Assembly (NCBI RefSeq): GCF_002575655.3
Contig: NC_053039.3
Location: 240,104,622-240,168,621 of the forward strand
Direction of reading: 5' to 3'
Source: Aegilops tauschii subsp. strangulata
Taxonomy: Eukaryota > Streptophyta > Magnoliopsida > Poales > Poaceae
Length of the DNA: 64,000 bases
This document shows, one piece after another, positions 13,064-23,931 of the stretch (positions within the stretch are counted from its first letter, which is position 1; the number at the start of each line of letters is the position of its first letter). Under the pieces are notes generated by a model. That model was given only the letters and a program-made list of their open reading frames with translations. It was not told the DNA's origin and made no database searches. A program made the position numbers and the translations under genes.

Positions 13064-13585
13064 ATGGCCTCTACAAGCTCCTCCAAGGACAAGTTCTTCA
13101 AGAACGTCATCAACCCTTATCTGCGGGAGGTGGTGCAGCACTCTCAAACCAGCCAGATGCATGAGGGGGTGCTGTACATCCGTGATGAGCAAGGTCACAA
13201 GGACACGGGAACCATGGAGGCTAGGCTTGAAGCCATGGAGCAGGAAGTCTGCCGGTGCAAGGGGATGGTGGAGTGTGGGCTCAATGCCAATCACCTTATG
13301 ATCACAGACATCTCCCGTGATCTCAAGGTGGATGGCAAGACCATGAAGGACATCGTCTTCACCCTCAACGAGCAAACCAACTTCCTCCAAAGCCAGATCT
13401 ACGACCTCCAAAACCAAGTCTTTGAATATGAGGCGAGGTTCAAAGGTATGAGTTTGGCTGCTAGTTGCAGGACTCGTGAGACTCACTCCTCCCCTTATGA
13501 TGGTGGACCACTGCCATGGAAAGCCGAGGACAAGATCTCCGCTTCATCAGCACCATCATCTTCTTCACCACCAAAAGAGAACTGA
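13064..13585 (+). CDS. Short Athila-type 3' ORF, coiled-coil protein of unknown function
   Basis: This is an uninterrupted 173-codon ORF from an ATG in good context (ACCATGG). The product starts MASTSSSKDKFFKNVINPYL. The middle (about residues 45-130) is rich in charged and amide residues with heptad-like spacing and probably forms a coiled coil. The C-terminus is serine- and proline-rich (SAPSSSSPPKEN). It occupies the position of the env-like ORF of Athila elements. I see no signal peptide or transmembrane segment, so I do not call it an envelope gene. It is the only sizeable ORF of the element without a stop, although the surrounding polyprotein is broken. Confidence 0.55.
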   Translation: MASTSSSKDKFFKNVINPYLREVVQHSQTSQMHEGVLYIRDEQGHKDTGTMEARLEAMEQEVCRCKGMVECGLNANHLMITDISRDLKVDGKTMKDIVFTLNEQTNFLQSQIYDLQNQVFEYEARFKGMSLAASCRTRETHSSPYDGGPLPWKAEDKISASSAPSSSSPPKEN

Positions 13586-15185
13586 GTATCGGGTATGGGC
13601 ACTCCCCTTGGCTTCCGCCAAGCTTGGGGGAGGTGCCCCAGTATGGTACCATCCCACTATATTTTGCCTTTACTTATCTTAGTTCGGTCTTTTGCTTTAG
13701 ATGAAATAAAGTTTAGTTTGATCCGTTCTTATTTGAGAGTTTGCTTAGTGATCTATCATTGTAATCGTCTGGAAGTTATATAATAAAGTTTAGTTTGAGT
13801 TTTTGCTTTCTTCACTTTCATGTTGCAAATAAAGAAAAGAAATAAGAAAGAAAGAAAAAGAGAAAGGAAATAAATAAAAGAAAGGAAATAAATCAATAAG
13901 ATCATATACTAATCCTATGGTAGGTGATGGCACCACATAAGGAAAGTATAAGTAGGAAATTTTATTAGAGATTGACAAACATAGCATTAGTCAATGATGC
14001 AACTCTTGAAAGAATTAATAAGGGAAGAGAAGATTCACATATAAATATACTATCCTAGAAATCTTTTGTGATTGTGAGCCCTCATCAAAATATTATATGC
14101 CAAAATTGTTGACGTTGGACAAGGAAGACAACTTAATGGTTTATGTTTGTTTATATTCACAGAAGTCATATTGTCATGGATCCTTCAACATGTGGTGCTT
14201 GCCCCTATCTTTGCTAGCCAAAAATTCCACACTAAGTAGAGATACTACTTGTGCATCCAAAAACCCTTAAACCCAAATCTTATTTTCAAGTGTCCACCAT
14301 ACCTTCCTAGGGATTGAGCAAGATCCCTCAAGTAAGTTGTCATCGGTGCAAAAAGGCAATAAAAATTGCTTCTAAATGTGTGAGATCATTTAGTGTAAGA
14401 CAAAATTGAGCGTTGTACGAACTTGGATGACTAAGAATAAAAGCGACAAACTGCATAATAAAGGTTGTCATCTTAAGGGGCAATACAATGTGACGTTCTC
14501 TTGCACTAAGGGATTGAGCATACAAACAAATAAGCGCATGGCAACCTCTGCTTCCCTCTGTGAAGGGCCTATCTTTTACTTTTGTGTATTTACTTTTATG
14601 CAAAGAGTCAAAATTTTCCTTCTATTCCTTTTCATTTTTCTACTTTGGCAAGCATCATGTGGTGAGGAAAGATCTAGGCACATATATCCAGTTGAATATA
14701 GATAGCATGAGTCATTATTGTTGACATCACCCTTGAGATGAGTATGTTGGGAGGCGAAACTATAAGCCCCTATCTTTCTATGTGTCCGGTTGAAACATTT
14801 TGCTCATGGGTACGAGGTGAGTGTTAGCAATCATAGAAGACTATATGATGGTTGAGTATGTGGACTTGCCTAAAAAGCTCCGACACGTGGCTCTTCCGGA
14901 AAAGATGATGAATTGTAGTTGCAAAGTTGACTGAGAATATAGTTTGTTGGTTTCTAATAGATTTTTTGCTTTATACTTCGATTGTGTGATGAACTATTAC
15001 TTATTCATGAGAAGTATATGATAAAAGTTGTATGATAAAAGTACTATGTTTAATTTTATTGTTGTTATAATAATCAACATGATGCTTCTATGTCCGTATT
15101 TTGTTTCTATCGACACCTCTCTCTCAAAACATGTGGACATGTTTTTCGATTTCGGTTTTCGCTTGAGGACAAGCGAGGTCTAAGC
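13586..15185 (+). other. Long non-coding 3' region of the Athila-like element
   Basis: No supported gene. It contains a purine-rich, A/G-only-like tract at about 13826-13893 (repeats of AAAGAAA and AGAAAGG) and AT-rich sequence. Short ORFs here have no domain signal. Long untranslated tails before the 3' LTR are usual in Athila-lineage elements of grasses. Confidence 0.6.
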
Positions 15186-15195
15186 TTGGGGGAGC
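15186..15195 (+). other. Polypurine tract
   Basis: TTGGGGGAGC directly precedes the 3' LTR start at 15196. This is the expected plus-strand primer position for an element read on the plus strand and it confirms the orientation. Confidence 0.7.
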
Positions 15196-16710
15196 TGATA
15201 AGTCCATTTTGCATCACGTTTTCTTACCGTTATTTATAATGTTTTAATCCATAATAATGCTTTTTGGAGTAATTCTAATGCCTTTTCTCTCATAATTTAC
15301 AAGGTACACACAAAGAGAGAGAATTCCGGCAACTGGGAATCTAGACCTGGAAAAGCTATGTCAGGCCACCTATTCTGCACAACTCCAAACAAGCTGAAAC
15401 TTCACGGGATTTTTATGGAATATATAAGAATTATTGGAGCAAATAACTACCAGAGGGGGCCAACCAGGTGGGCACAACCCATCTGGGTGCGCCAGGGAGC
15501 CCAGGCATGCCCTGGTGGGTTGTGCTCTCCTCGGCCCACCTCTGGTGCCCATCTTCTGGTATATAAGTCATTTTGACCTAGAAAAAAGAAGGAGAAGACT
15601 TTCGGGATGGAGCGCCGCCGTCTTGAGGCGGAACTTGGGCAGGAGCACTTTTGCCCACCGGCGGAGCGATTCCACCGGGGGAACTTCCCTCCCGGAGGGA
15701 TAAATCATCGTCATCATCATCACCAACAACTCTGCCATCTCGGGGAGGGAAATCTCCATCAACATCTTCAACAGCACCTTCTCATCTCAAACCCTAGCTC
15801 ATCTCTTGTGTTCAATCTTGTTACCGGAACTATAGATGGTGCTTGTGGGTGACTAGTAGTGTTGATTACATCTTGTAGTTGATTACTATATGGTTTATTT
15901 GGTGGAAGATTATATGTTCAGATCCATTATGCTATTTAATACTCCTCTGATCATGAACATGTTTATCATTTGTGAGTAGTTACTTTTGTTCTTGAGGTCA
16001 CAGGAGAAATCATGTTGCAAGTAATCATGTGAACTTGATATGTGTTCGATATTTTATAGTATGTATGTTGTGATTCCCTTAGTGGTGTCATGTGAACGTC
16101 GACTACATGACACTTCACCATTTTTGGGCCTAAGGGAATGCATTGTGGAGTAGCAATTAGATGATGGGTTGCGAGAGTGACAGAAACTTAAACCCCAGTT
16201 TATGCGCTATTCCGTAAGGGACCGATTGGATCAAAAAGTTTAATGATATGGTTAGAATTTATTTTTAATACTTTCTCGTAGTTGCGGATGCTTGCGGGAG
16301 GGTTAATCATCAGTAGGAGGTTTGTTCAAGTAACAATAGCACCTAAGCACCGGTCCACCCACATATCAAATTATCAAAGTAGCGAACACAAATCTAACCA
16401 ATATGATGAAAGTGAGTAGATGAAAATCCCGTGTACCCTTAAGAACGCTTTGCTTATCATAAGAGACCGTTTTGGCCTGTCCTTTGCCTCAAAAGGATTG
16501 GGATACCTTGCTGCATATTTGTTACTACTATCGTTACTTGCTCGTTACAAATTATCTTACTATCAAACTACTCCGCTACTTACAATTTCAGCACTTGCAG
16601 ACATTACCTTACTGAAAACTACTTGTCATTTCCTGCTGCTCCTCGTTGGGTTCGGCACTCTTACTTATTGAAAAGAGCTACAATTGATCCTCAATACTTG
16701 TGGGTCATCA
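15196..16710 (+). repeat. 3' LTR of the Athila-like element (1515 bp)
   Basis: It starts TGATAAGTCCATTTTGC and ends GGGTCATCA, followed by TSD CTCTT at 16711-16715. It matches the solo LTR with scattered substitutions and carries an extra GC-rich block of about 70 bp near 15446-15520. The ORFs at 15358-15852 are LTR sequence and not genes. Confidence 0.85.
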
Positions 16711-16715
16711 CTCTT

Positions 16716-17783
16716 CCAAGGCCCCAGAGGTCCCTGAGCCGGAGAAAGAGGTGCTAAAAACCCCTGAGGTCCTAATCCAGAACCCTGAAGAACCTGTTAA
16801 CCAACAAAACGATTCGCCTCCATGAACTGATGCAGCAATTTGTGAAGCCATGGATATTGATGCTAACCCGGCAGATAGCCATGACCCGCCAAGTCCTATT
16901 CCATCTTCAACTCCTATCAACCCAGTTGAAGAAATTCCTTCTGAAAAGAACACTGATGATGTTACTATCACTGGGGCGAGTTATAAAGTGCCAGGGATCT
17001 CCAGTGTGCTGACTAAGCATACTACTAAAGAGAAAACCCTTTATTGGAGAAAGGCAAAACAAAACTGGATCTACAAGCTTATGCAGAGTTCAGCGTGGGT
17101 GAGTTGCACACAGGCTATCTAAGTCGCCTTCATACAAGCCGTGACATGGAAGCTGACTTAGTAAATATGACGACGCAAAAATATGAGGTATGAATGAACT
17201 TAATCCTTCTCAGCTTTGTACATATATACTCATGTAGCCTCCAAGTCTGAAGCATAGGAAAAACCTTGAGTATGCTTGAGACTTTATGAAAATTTCCAAA
17301 GTGTAGGCCCCAAGGGCCGGCTTATCTTTATAAGATGAGCTAGGGCTTCTATGACACAGATAAAAAAATCATCGTACATTAGCCCCCAAGTGCCAAGGAT
17401 ATTACGTGTAATGTGCTTGGGACTTGAATATTCTTGATTATAACACCTATGCTTGAATGATGATTCAATTAAACTCATTATCATCTAAATGACCTTTTTG
17501 CTTGTAACCCTTCACACGAAGCTTTATGTCTGAGCGAGTCAAACATGGTCGGCTTAAAGAAAAACTTAGAAATAGAACAAGCTGAACGCACCAAGGATGA
17601 GGCCAACTTGCAATCATCCTTGGAAGATATTGAGAAGATCAAGGCCAACTTTGATGTGCAAAGAGCTGCCTGAGATACTGAAAGAGCCACGCTACTGAAA
17701 AGAGCGATGGATGCTGAAAATTAGCCTAAGCCCAAGACTGATGAATTGTACGGCTTAAAGAGCCATATTTCCCAAATGGCAGC
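16716..17783 (+). pseudogene. Element A antisense gene, 3' exons, right duplicate copy (part 1)
   Basis: It matches 5353-6418 closely: the proline-rich exon, the intron with a GTATGAATG donor, then the coiled-coil exon. A TGA near 16824 replaces the TCA serine codon of the left copy, and a one-base change near 17030 shifts the frame. F1 interrupts the coiled-coil exon immediately after 17783. The gene continues at 33698. Confidence 0.7.
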
Positions 17784-18253
17784 TGTCGGTGTCAAAACCG
17801 GCGGATCTCGGGTAGGGGGTGCCGAACTGTGCGTCTAAGGCGGATGGTAACAGGAGGCGGGGGACACAATGTTTACCCAGGTTCGGGCCCTCTCGATGGA
17901 CGTAATACCCTACTTCCTGCTTGATTGATCTTGATGATATGAGTATTACAAGTGTTGATCTACCACGAGATCGTAGAGGCTAAACCCTAGAAGCTAGCCT
18001 ATGATTATGATTGTTGTTGTCCTACGGACTAAACCCTCCGGTTTATATAGACACCGGAGGGGGCTAGGGTTACACCGAGTCGGTTACAAGGGAGGAGATC
18101 TACGTATCCGAATTGCCAAGCTTGCCTTCACGCAAAGGAGAGTCCTATCCGAACACGGGACGAAGTCTTCAATTTTGTACCTTCATAGTCCAACAGTCTG
18201 GCCAAAGTATATAGTCGGGCTGTCCGAGGACCCCCTAATCCACGACTCCCTCA
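17784..18253 (-). repeat. 3' LTR of F1
   Basis: On the plus strand it reads TGTCGGTGTCAAAACC to GACTCCCTCA. On the sense strand it begins TGAGGGAGTC and ends ACCGACA. A TATA box in sense orientation is flanked by the perfect inverted arms CCTCCGGT (18035-18042) and ACCGGAGG (18053-18060). It differs from the right LTR at a modest number of scattered positions. Confidence 0.85.
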
Positions 18254-18687
18254 GTGGCCCCTGAACCAGGCTTCAATGACGATGAGTCCGGCGCGCAGAT
18301 TGTCTTCGGCATTGCAAGGCGGGTTCTTCCTCCGAATACTCCATAGAAGATTTTGAACACAAGGATCGTGTCCGGCTCTGCAGCACATATTCCACATACC
18401 ACTGTAGAGAGTATAATATTTCCACAAATCTAATCTGCTGACAACTCTTCATAACGTGACATCACGCCACGGCCCGGTCATTATTCGAACCGTTTTCATC
18501 AACCAGCTACTGCACATATTGCGACGCGGTTTTCTTGGCACGTCTTGTCAAAGCAGAGATCGTGTCCCCTTATCACGGGTTTCTCATCAATACGGGTGTG
18601 GGTAACCCAACTGCGCCATCAATCACGATGCTTGGGGAATAAGCGAGTTTACCAGGCAGGGAGGGAGGCACACAATTTCTACCGCCC

Positions 18688-18695
18688 TTATAAAG
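18688..18695 (+). promoter_or_regulatory. TATA box of F1 antisense gene
   Basis: TTATAAAG stands about 115 bp upstream of the ATG at 18809 and 430 bp inside the element, reading away from the 3' LTR. The leader region 18254-18687 has no ORF of note. In F2 the matching region (42899-43390) has no clear TATA. Confidence 0.5.
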
Positions 18696-18808
18696 GGACA
18701 AGGACTCCTCCTTTTCACCCATGCCTTATTCCTCCCTGCCCATCCATTCTTGCGCACTCGAGCTCCAGCGCCCAAGTTCTCATTTTATCCGCAAAAACCA
18801 TTCCAAAC

Positions 18809-19216
18809 ATGTCCAGAGCGGGAGGCAAGTGGATGGTCTCCTCCGTTACGGAGGGGGGCATTACGAAGCTCCAGGAAGCCGGATACCTAGCCGCAGACAT
18901 CACGCACCGGCTCCCAGACACGGGGCAGATCGTTCCTACTCCAGAACCCCATGAGAGGGTTGTATTCCTTACCCACTTCGTCTGCGGGCTGGGATTTCCC
19001 CTTCACCCGTTTGTCAGTGGGCTCATGTTTTACTATGGGCTGGACTTCCATGATCTGGCCCCTAAATTCATCCTCAACATCTCGGCGTTTATCGTTGTGT
19101 GCGAGGCCTTCCTTCGCATCAAGCTTCACTTCGGCCTATGGCTGAAGACCTTCAATGTGAAACCAAAGGTGGTGGTCAGTCAGCAGGCGGAGTGCGGAGG
19201 CGCCATGGTGGGCAGG
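18809..19216 (+). pseudogene. F1 antisense gene, exon 1 part (Transposase_28-type domain)
   Basis: The start MSRAGGKWMVSSVTEGGI at 18809 is preferred because F2 begins at the same point (MSGSGAQGKWMASSVTEG). Upstream in-frame sequence is not conserved. The region carries the family core: PHERVVFLTHFVCGLGFPLH, then GLMFYYGLDFHDLAP and FIVVCEAFLRI. The domain is named for gypsy-type transposons, but its biochemical role is unknown. The chromovirus insertion cuts the exon after AECGGAMVGR, and it resumes at 26002 with NVTWLEGSYVETVKGW. The F2 homologue gives the continuous order across that point. Confidence 0.7.
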
Positions 19217-20287
19217 TGTGACAGCCTGATTTTTGCCCTCTCTTATTTGCCTGATTTTCATTTGGCTTTATTTTGAAATTTGGAGTTTCTGAATCTTTTC
19301 ATATGGACTTCAACACTTGGGTACCCTTGGATTTCACCCAAGTGCATCATTCCACTCTCTAATCATCATTCCCCTTCTGATCCACCTCAAAATAATCTTG
19401 GGAATATTTTTCTTAAATGAAAAATATTCATTTTTCCTCTCTAAAACCCTAGCTAGTTAAATGAGCTCCAAAGCAACCCTAATTTTTCTTGCCCACAAAA
19501 ATCTGAGAAAATTCACAAATATTCTTTGAACCCTAGGGCACCTTTCTAAGTAAAAATATTTCATCACTTTTTGGAATATTTTTGCTATAGAAAATATTTT
19601 CTGTTCTGGACAGAAATGGTGGTTTCTACAGCAACTACCATTTTACTTGCTCCTTTGTGCCTGAATTTTCTTGTGCATCATCACCTTAGTAGATGATGGC
19701 TAGCCTCCAAAGCACAGCCCCCAAATCCCAGCCATTTGACCTCAGTAACCTCTCAAAGTTACTGATCAGAAACTTCCCTGGGTTGTAAAATCTTCTCTAC
19801 TGCATCTGGAGCCAAACCAAAGTGTGGTAATCTTCAAAACTACCACGAACAACAAGCCAGACATGATCTTTGGACGTTGGTCGGCCTGAGGGGAGAGTTC
19901 ACGCGGTGACCACGCGTGTCCATGATGCCAGCATGCATGTCGACGCGCTCTGAGTACCGCCGAGCGCTCTGTTCGCGCGAGCTCGCTTCCCCCGTCTGCC
20001 TGAGCGTGCTAAACTTCGCCACCATCCTCGTCTCAACGCCATTAACTCCCTCCTGGTGCTCGCCGATGCCGGAGCTCGCTGCAGCGAGCACGGGCGCGGT
20101 GCGGCCAATGCCATAGTGCGCTCTGCACTGTGCTCATCGCCTTCCTCTTGATCCTGTGTTCGTCCCCGTTCGCCCACAGTCCCCGCGTGAGCTGCGTCGC
20201 CTTCTCCCCCTCTCACTGACGCTGCTCGTCGCCGGGCGCAGTGTCCAGGTGTCACCGGCGGAGCCCCGATCCACCCCCGACGCTCGC

Positions 20288-20296
20288 CTATAAAAC
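20288..20296 (+). promoter_or_regulatory. TATA box in chromovirus LTR
   Basis: CTATAAAAC lies at the upstream part of the GC-rich island, followed by a C-rich leader. It is the best candidate for the sense promoter. Transcription would start near 20320, leaving over 2.6 kb of LTR downstream. Confidence 0.45.
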
Positions 20297-21245
20297 GAGC
20301 CACCCCCAGCCTCCTCGAGCACCATCCTCCACCCCCACACACTCCACGAGCGTGTAGATAGCCATAGCCCGGCCGGGCAGGCCGCAGGTCGCCGTCCCCG
20401 AGCTCGAGCTCGCCGGTGATCCCCTCGGGTCGTCGCGGTAGCTCCAGCCCCTCCCAGGCCAGGGCGACCCTTCCAGGGCCTCCGCCTCTCTCCGGTGAAG
20501 CCATCCCGTCCCCTTGGAGCCCCTGAAGTTGCCTCTGCTCGCCGTCTTCCTCATCTCCGGCGACCACCGCCCTCTGCCTCCGCTTGCGAGGTCGATTCCG
20601 ACGCCGTTCGACCACCCCTAGCTACGCTACGGGTACGGGCAGGTGCGCCTCCGTCCCCTCTCTCAATCCCTCCCTCTCGTTTTGGCCAAGGAGCCCTCGT
20701 CGCCGACGAGAGCTCCGGCGAAGCCGCGACCCCCTCTGTTTCCTTCTCCCCCTCCACCTCACCTGACTAGCGGGCCCTGCTAGTCAGCCACTCTGTAAGC
20801 GCGCGAAGCGGTACGAGTGGTGGCGCCCTAAGGCTTTACGCCTTCGACGTCACCCCCCTAGTCTGTTTATTTAAATTCAAATTCAATTAATCTCCACAGA
20901 GCTTCAAATAGCTATAACTTTTCAACCATAAGTCCAAATGAATTGATTCTTTTTGCATTATGTTCTTTGCAAAGAAATCTAGCAGCTCACCAAAAATGAG
21001 ATTTTTCTGAGCTGTCTAGAATTTCTGGTGATTTTCAGAATTGTTCTTGATATTTTCTTCTTGTACTTCAAATTATTTTCAGAGGGTGAGGCTTGTCTTG
21101 AGGATCACCAGAAGGCTTCTGAACCTCATCTGGACTAAGGCAAGCCACAACAACATTTTCATGGTGACATTTCAATATTTATGATTTTCTTACTTGAATG
21201 AAATGATTAATCCATGCATTTAATAACTATTATGTTATTTATATT

Positions 21246-21601
21246 CTGTTAAGTGTTTGTTAGTTATTATGCTTGATTTACGGAATGTTGAAACTAGTTT
21301 AGTTGGTAAAGCAAAGTTAAGATCTACTTGTGGAAATGATAAAATGATTTGTTATGCATATGAGTAATTACTTAAAGTTATTTTCCGGCACAAATAAAAT
21401 AGTAAAATTTGATAGAAAATATTCTGTTAAGTGCTTGTTTAGCCATTTTACTTGACTTACAGAATGTTTGAACCTAACTTCGTTGGTAAAGAAATTAGGA
21501 TTTGCTTGTGGTGATGATAGTATAATTTTTGCTATGCATATGAAAAATTAATCGAAGTTATTTTCTTGCATGAGAAAATAATAAAACTTGTTACAAAATA
21601 T
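21246..21601 (+). repeat. 178-bp imperfect tandem duplication in LTR
   Basis: The anchor CTGTTAAGTG (21246) recurs at 21424, and a partial third start (CTTGTTAAAG) occurs at 21602, each 178 bp apart. The units share TATGCATATGA and a TTGGTAAAG motif at matching offsets. They have diverged by many substitutions. Possibly a promoter-distal or nucleosome-scale duplication. Confidence 0.65.
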
Positions 21602-22953
21602 CTTGTTAAAGTAAGAGTTACCCTGACCGGGAAAGTAATATAAATTGTTGATGTTTATGCTTAGTGTGATTATGGTTGACATCAGTCATTTTCGTTAATT
21701 TGTGATGCATGTGTAGTATTGCATTTCATGGCATGCTATCACACCGGTCATTTTCATTTGAAGTTGAACCTGAATATAACTCAACTTTAATATATCGTTC
21801 ACTGGGTCATGGTGCCGCTGAATCGATTTTTTCCCAGTGCAACCACATTTGCCTTTGTGGGAAGGCCTTGATTCGGTCCATTGACATGCCTTTGGTCGGT
21901 GCCTCCAACTAGGGAAGGTTATGGCATGCTTACCCTGGCCCGGTAAGCAGGCATAATCTTGTGTGCCCGTTGTTGAGATTATGGTACCGGGTCCCCGAGT
22001 GGGATCGTTTTGGCCACGACGGTGGTCGTTGTGTCTTTGGTAGACACGGGGCCACCCAGGACTAGCCCGTTGGGATTGGGTCGGAGTGGCCGGGAGAGTG
22101 TCATGGCAATGGAAGGGTTTTGTCGGAATGCCGTTGGTCCACCCGAATGGGAGTGCCAGGCCATGGGTTCCGTGGTGTGGGTACAGTGTGCTACCTCTGC
22201 AGAGTGTATAATCTATCGATAGCCGAGTCCACGGTCACGGACGCCTCGTAGTAGGTCCCACCATGAGTCAACGTTTAATAAACTTGCACACTAAGTTATG
22301 AACTTTGCACTGTTGATGATGGCGGAAAGGCCATCGAGATGTTCGAGACCAAATATTGGTCGTGTTTGTGATCGCCGTAAGGATCACGAGTTAATCTGGT
22401 CAAGACCATGATGGTGGTTTGTTTGTGATCCGAGAACGATCACGGTTGGTAAGTCGGTCCCGAGGGACGTTTATCACAAGAGCATGATCACAGCATGTTG
22501 GAACATTATTGCATTATTAATTGGTTAATTATCATGATATTGCTTGTCATTATGATTATGCTTGTTGTGAGCTTGCAAGTACATTCAATGTACTGACCTG
22601 GCGTGTCATGCCAGATTTCAGGAAAGTCTCGTTGGAAAGGAGTGTTGCTCGGGTCTAGATCGTGTCCATATCGGTGTCCCTGTGCTATGGAGTTTCCGCT
22701 ACGACGTTGTTCCACTGCCACGTAGTTGTTATGATCGAGGCCCCTTTATGTTCACTAAATAATGTACATATTGTTCAGCCGCACCGTGTGTGCCGCTTGG
22801 CCTCGACCCCTGTTGTAATATAAACTCTGATCCGCTAGCATCAATAAAGCGGTTGTTTTCTGTACCAAGATGTTGTGTGTTGCCAGAAGACATGGTCTCT
22901 GGGCTGGCAATGCATGGTAAACCGGTCGCTTTGAGCCGGGGTGCCACAATGCT

Positions 22954-22965
22954 TGGTATCGGAGC
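22954..22965 (+). other. Primer-binding site, initiator tRNA-Met
   Basis: TGGTATCGGAGC differs at one base from the plant consensus TGGTATCAGAGC and lies five bases after the LTR end. Confidence 0.8.
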
Positions 22966-23118
22966 CGCGCTGACTGTAGGCCACGCTAGACTACAATGCA
23001 TTAACTGGATGCTAGGCACGAGTTTAAGTTGAGTGCCGGTAGCAATAGGAGCTGGTTGTTGCATTGCATGCACTTGATTTATATTTTTATGCTAACCTGC
23101 TAATGGTTGTGAGTGTAG

Positions 23119-23931
23119 ATGGCTCCGGTGCCGTATCCGTGCCAGTTGCAGCTGATGTCGTACACGTCACCGCACCTCCTTCGCAACGTGTGGCGTCGGC
23201 TGTACCCCCTCGGAGACGATCCAGTCTATCGTGTGTACCGGGAGCGTCTAGCTGATTCAGTGTATGAGTATCACGCAGTGGTTACTCTGCGCACTAGTTC
23301 CGATTCCAGCTCTTACACTCGTACTTCTCGGAGCGGTTACGCCTCTACCGCTTCTCAGGCTGTCCAGTTTGCTGCATTCGAGGTCCTTGTCGAGCTTCGC
23401 TACAACGAGGTCCGAATGCAGAACCACCCAGGTTTCTATTACTACCCTTCTCTGCACGATAATGGTCGTGTCCGTTTCCCTATCATTGATCCGGAGTCTG
23501 ATAGTGTTGCTAGCCACCTTGCTTGTTATGTCACTGTTAGCTATCTTATGATCCATGAGCTCGCTTGAGAGCTGACTCGTGCCCGTACTGCTTTAGCCGC
23601 TGCTTTAGTCACTACTAGATCTGCCACTACTCCATCCTCTCTGGGATTTACTCCTTATATTCCAGCCAGTTCTAGTTCCCCTATTTTGCCGGTTACTCCT
23701 CCGAGTAGCACGGGCGTCTCGGCCGTGAATCCTCTCAGGACTCCTGTCGATTGGGTTTCACTTCTCGCTACTCCTCTAGCTCCGATGATTCACCCTACCC
23801 CTGCCCCTAAGGGAGAGCCCTCGAGGCAGCGTCGTCGTGTTACCTTTAACCCGCAGGTTTCCGTTAACCTCGTCAGTTCAGGATCCGAGTCCGCTTCAGG
23901 GGAGGACACCGCAGCACCAGCAGAGCAGTAG
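23119..23931 (+). pseudogene. Leader ORF between primer site and gag, unknown function, one stop
   Basis: A reading frame starting MAPVPYPCQLQLMSYTSPHL continues to SASGEDTAAPAEQ, about 270 codons, with one TGA at 23566 (context SLA-stop-ELTRART). The first part is rich in Arg, Tyr and aromatic residues (LRNVWRRLYPLGDDPVYRVY). The second is Ser/Pro-rich with a basic stretch (EPSRQRRRVTFNPQVSV). I recognise no domain. An extra ORF ahead of gag is unusual for a chromovirus. It could be a captured host fragment or a lineage-specific gene. The coherent amino-acid composition across the stop supports real past coding. Confidence 0.5.

Larger units (their letters stand above)
7450..16710 (+). mobile_element. 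Athila-lineage (Sabrina/WHAM-like) Ty3/gypsy element with truncated 5' LTR
   Basis: The order is the distal 456 bp of the 5' LTR, a tRNA-Asp-type primer site, a gag-pol ORF (7998-12612), a hairpin, a short ORF (13064-13585), a long non-coding tail, a polypurine tract and a 3' LTR. Its right flank is CTCTT (16711-16715) followed by the same A sequence found after the solo LTR. There is no left TSD, because the 5' LTR begins at a recombination junction and not at a true end. The protease motif (DLGAS) and the long region after integrase fit the Athila lineage. Two stops and a frameshift break the polyprotein. Confidence 0.8.
19217..22948 (+). repeat. 5' LTR of the chromovirus (3732 bp)
   Basis: It begins TGTGACAGCCTG and ends GGGTGCCACA, giving TGTG/CACA ends, and the primer site follows six bases later. 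It contains a GC-rich island (about 19850-20870), a TATA box, a 178-bp tandem duplication, and an AATAAA at 22843-22848 that could serve polyadenylation. ORFs on both strands in the GC island have no domain and I regard them as by-products of base composition. The second LTR is missing, so the length rests on end motifs and primer-site position. Confidence 0.7.

Noticed and set aside
13064..13585. Envelope-like gene in the Athila-like element
   Set aside because: Position fits, but no signal peptide, transmembrane segment or glycoprotein-like cysteines are visible.
17784..18253. Reading the Fatima-like LTR as plus-strand sense (TGTCGGTGTC start)
   Set aside because: Both ends look like TG...CA, but gag-protease, the primer region and the TATA orientation all place sense on the opposite strand for F1 and F2, and F3 confirms this in the other orientation.
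18809..19216. Transposase_28-type domain as evidence for a DNA transposon
   Set aside because: The gene lies between LTRs with a perfect 5-bp TSD, opposite to gag, and shows no DDE motif or terminal inverted repeats of a class II element. The family name is historical.
19899..20615. 238-codon minus-strand ORF in the GC-rich part of the chromovirus LTR
   Set aside because: Several overlapping ORFs occur on both strands in the same GC-rich island. The product is Arg/Gly-rich without a domain, as expected from base composition alone.
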